Positions 6,802 to 6,935 of a stretch of DNA of 6,935 bases are shown in pieces (position 1 is the stretch's first letter; each line of letters opens with the position of its first letter). Below the pieces are notes generated by a model. It did not search any database. It saw only the letters and a list, made by a program, of their open reading frames with translations, and had not been told where the DNA came from. The DNA lies in contig CAYJIL010000110.1 of assembly GCA_964370235.1 (NCBI GenBank), forward strand, positions 1 to 6,935, in the 5' to 3' direction. Both the position numbers and the translations under genes were made by a program. The DNA is from CAYJIL01 sp964370235 (lineage in GTDB: Bacteria > Bacteroidota > Bacteroidia > Bacteroidales > Rikenellaceae).

Positions 6802-6839
6802 GAGGGTGTCACGATTTGGTTCGTGATACCCTCTTTTTT
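6802..6839 (+). terminator. Intrinsic terminator of the peptidase-prmA operon
   Basis: Left arm 6802-6814 (GAGGGTGTCACGA) pairs with right arm 6821-6833 (TCGTGATACCCTC): 13 pairs, one of them G-U, around a 6-nt loop, followed directly by six T at 6834-6839. This is a strong rho-independent terminator for plus-strand transcription. On the minus strand the stem is followed by only four A/T-mixed bases, so it is weak in that direction. It lies 103 nt after the prmA stop. Confidence 0.9.
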
Positions 6840-6935
6840 GTGTATAGTTTTTTGTGCATTAAGTGTGTGATGGGTCGATAGTGGTTTATTTAGTGTTTGG
6901 GGTTACTTATTCTTTGCTGCTCCCTGCGGTCGCTT
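6840..6935. other. Right-edge sequence, possible tail of a minus-strand gene or repeat
   Basis: Most of this stretch is T-rich on the plus strand and non-coding. It starts with a second copy of TTTTTTGTG (6848-6856, first copy 6834-6842). The last 21 bases are clearly richer in G and C than what precedes. Read on the minus strand from the edge, one frame gives KRPQGAAKNK then a stop at 6905-6903; the other two frames stop at 6892-6890 and 6909-6907. Too little is present to choose among a gene end, an intergenic repeat or chance. Confidence 0.2.

Overview
The window looks like part of a Bacteroidota chromosome, most likely of the order Bacteroidales. Four things point there. Promoter-like elements match the Bacteroidota pattern (TTTG about 20 nt before TAnnTTTG). 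Shine-Dalgarno sequences are weak or absent. The proteins include an exported GH92 alpha-mannosidase, a CpsB/YwqE-type PHP phosphatase and a peptidase S37 homologue. The Xer recombinase matches the XerD type I know from Bacteroides. Base composition is moderately AT-rich. I cannot name the genus.

Layout, left to right. Positions 1-180 hold no convincing gene but contain a 120-nt imperfect palindrome centred at 88/89, just past the 3' end of the first gene. The GH92 alpha-mannosidase (181-2520, minus) is exported and has a very good promoter candidate at 2555-2586. The 268-bp gap 2521-2788 separates it from a divergent CpsB/YwqE-like PHP phosphatase gene (2789-3517, plus). That gene converges on xerD (3514-4443, minus), and the two stop codons interlock in a single CTAG. 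A 106-bp gap (4444-4549) carries back-to-back promoter-like boxes for xerD and for a plus-strand pair: a secreted S37-family peptidase (4550-5872) and prmA (5874-6698). The pair is separated by one base. A strong intrinsic terminator (6802-6839) closes this unit. The last 95 bases hold no supported gene; a GC-richer scrap at the right edge may be the tail of a minus-strand gene or a repeat.

The genes do not form an obvious single system. They combine housekeeping functions (chromosome dimer resolution, ribosomal protein L11 methylation) with two exported hydrolases, one for mannosides and one for peptides, and a probable phosphotyrosine phosphatase. The mannosidase lacks SusC/SusD partners here, and the phosphatase lacks a kinase or capsule genes here. 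No CRISPR array, tRNA, rRNA, insertion sequence or phage gene is visible. I found no convincing new multi-gene system. The least explained element is the long palindrome at the left edge.
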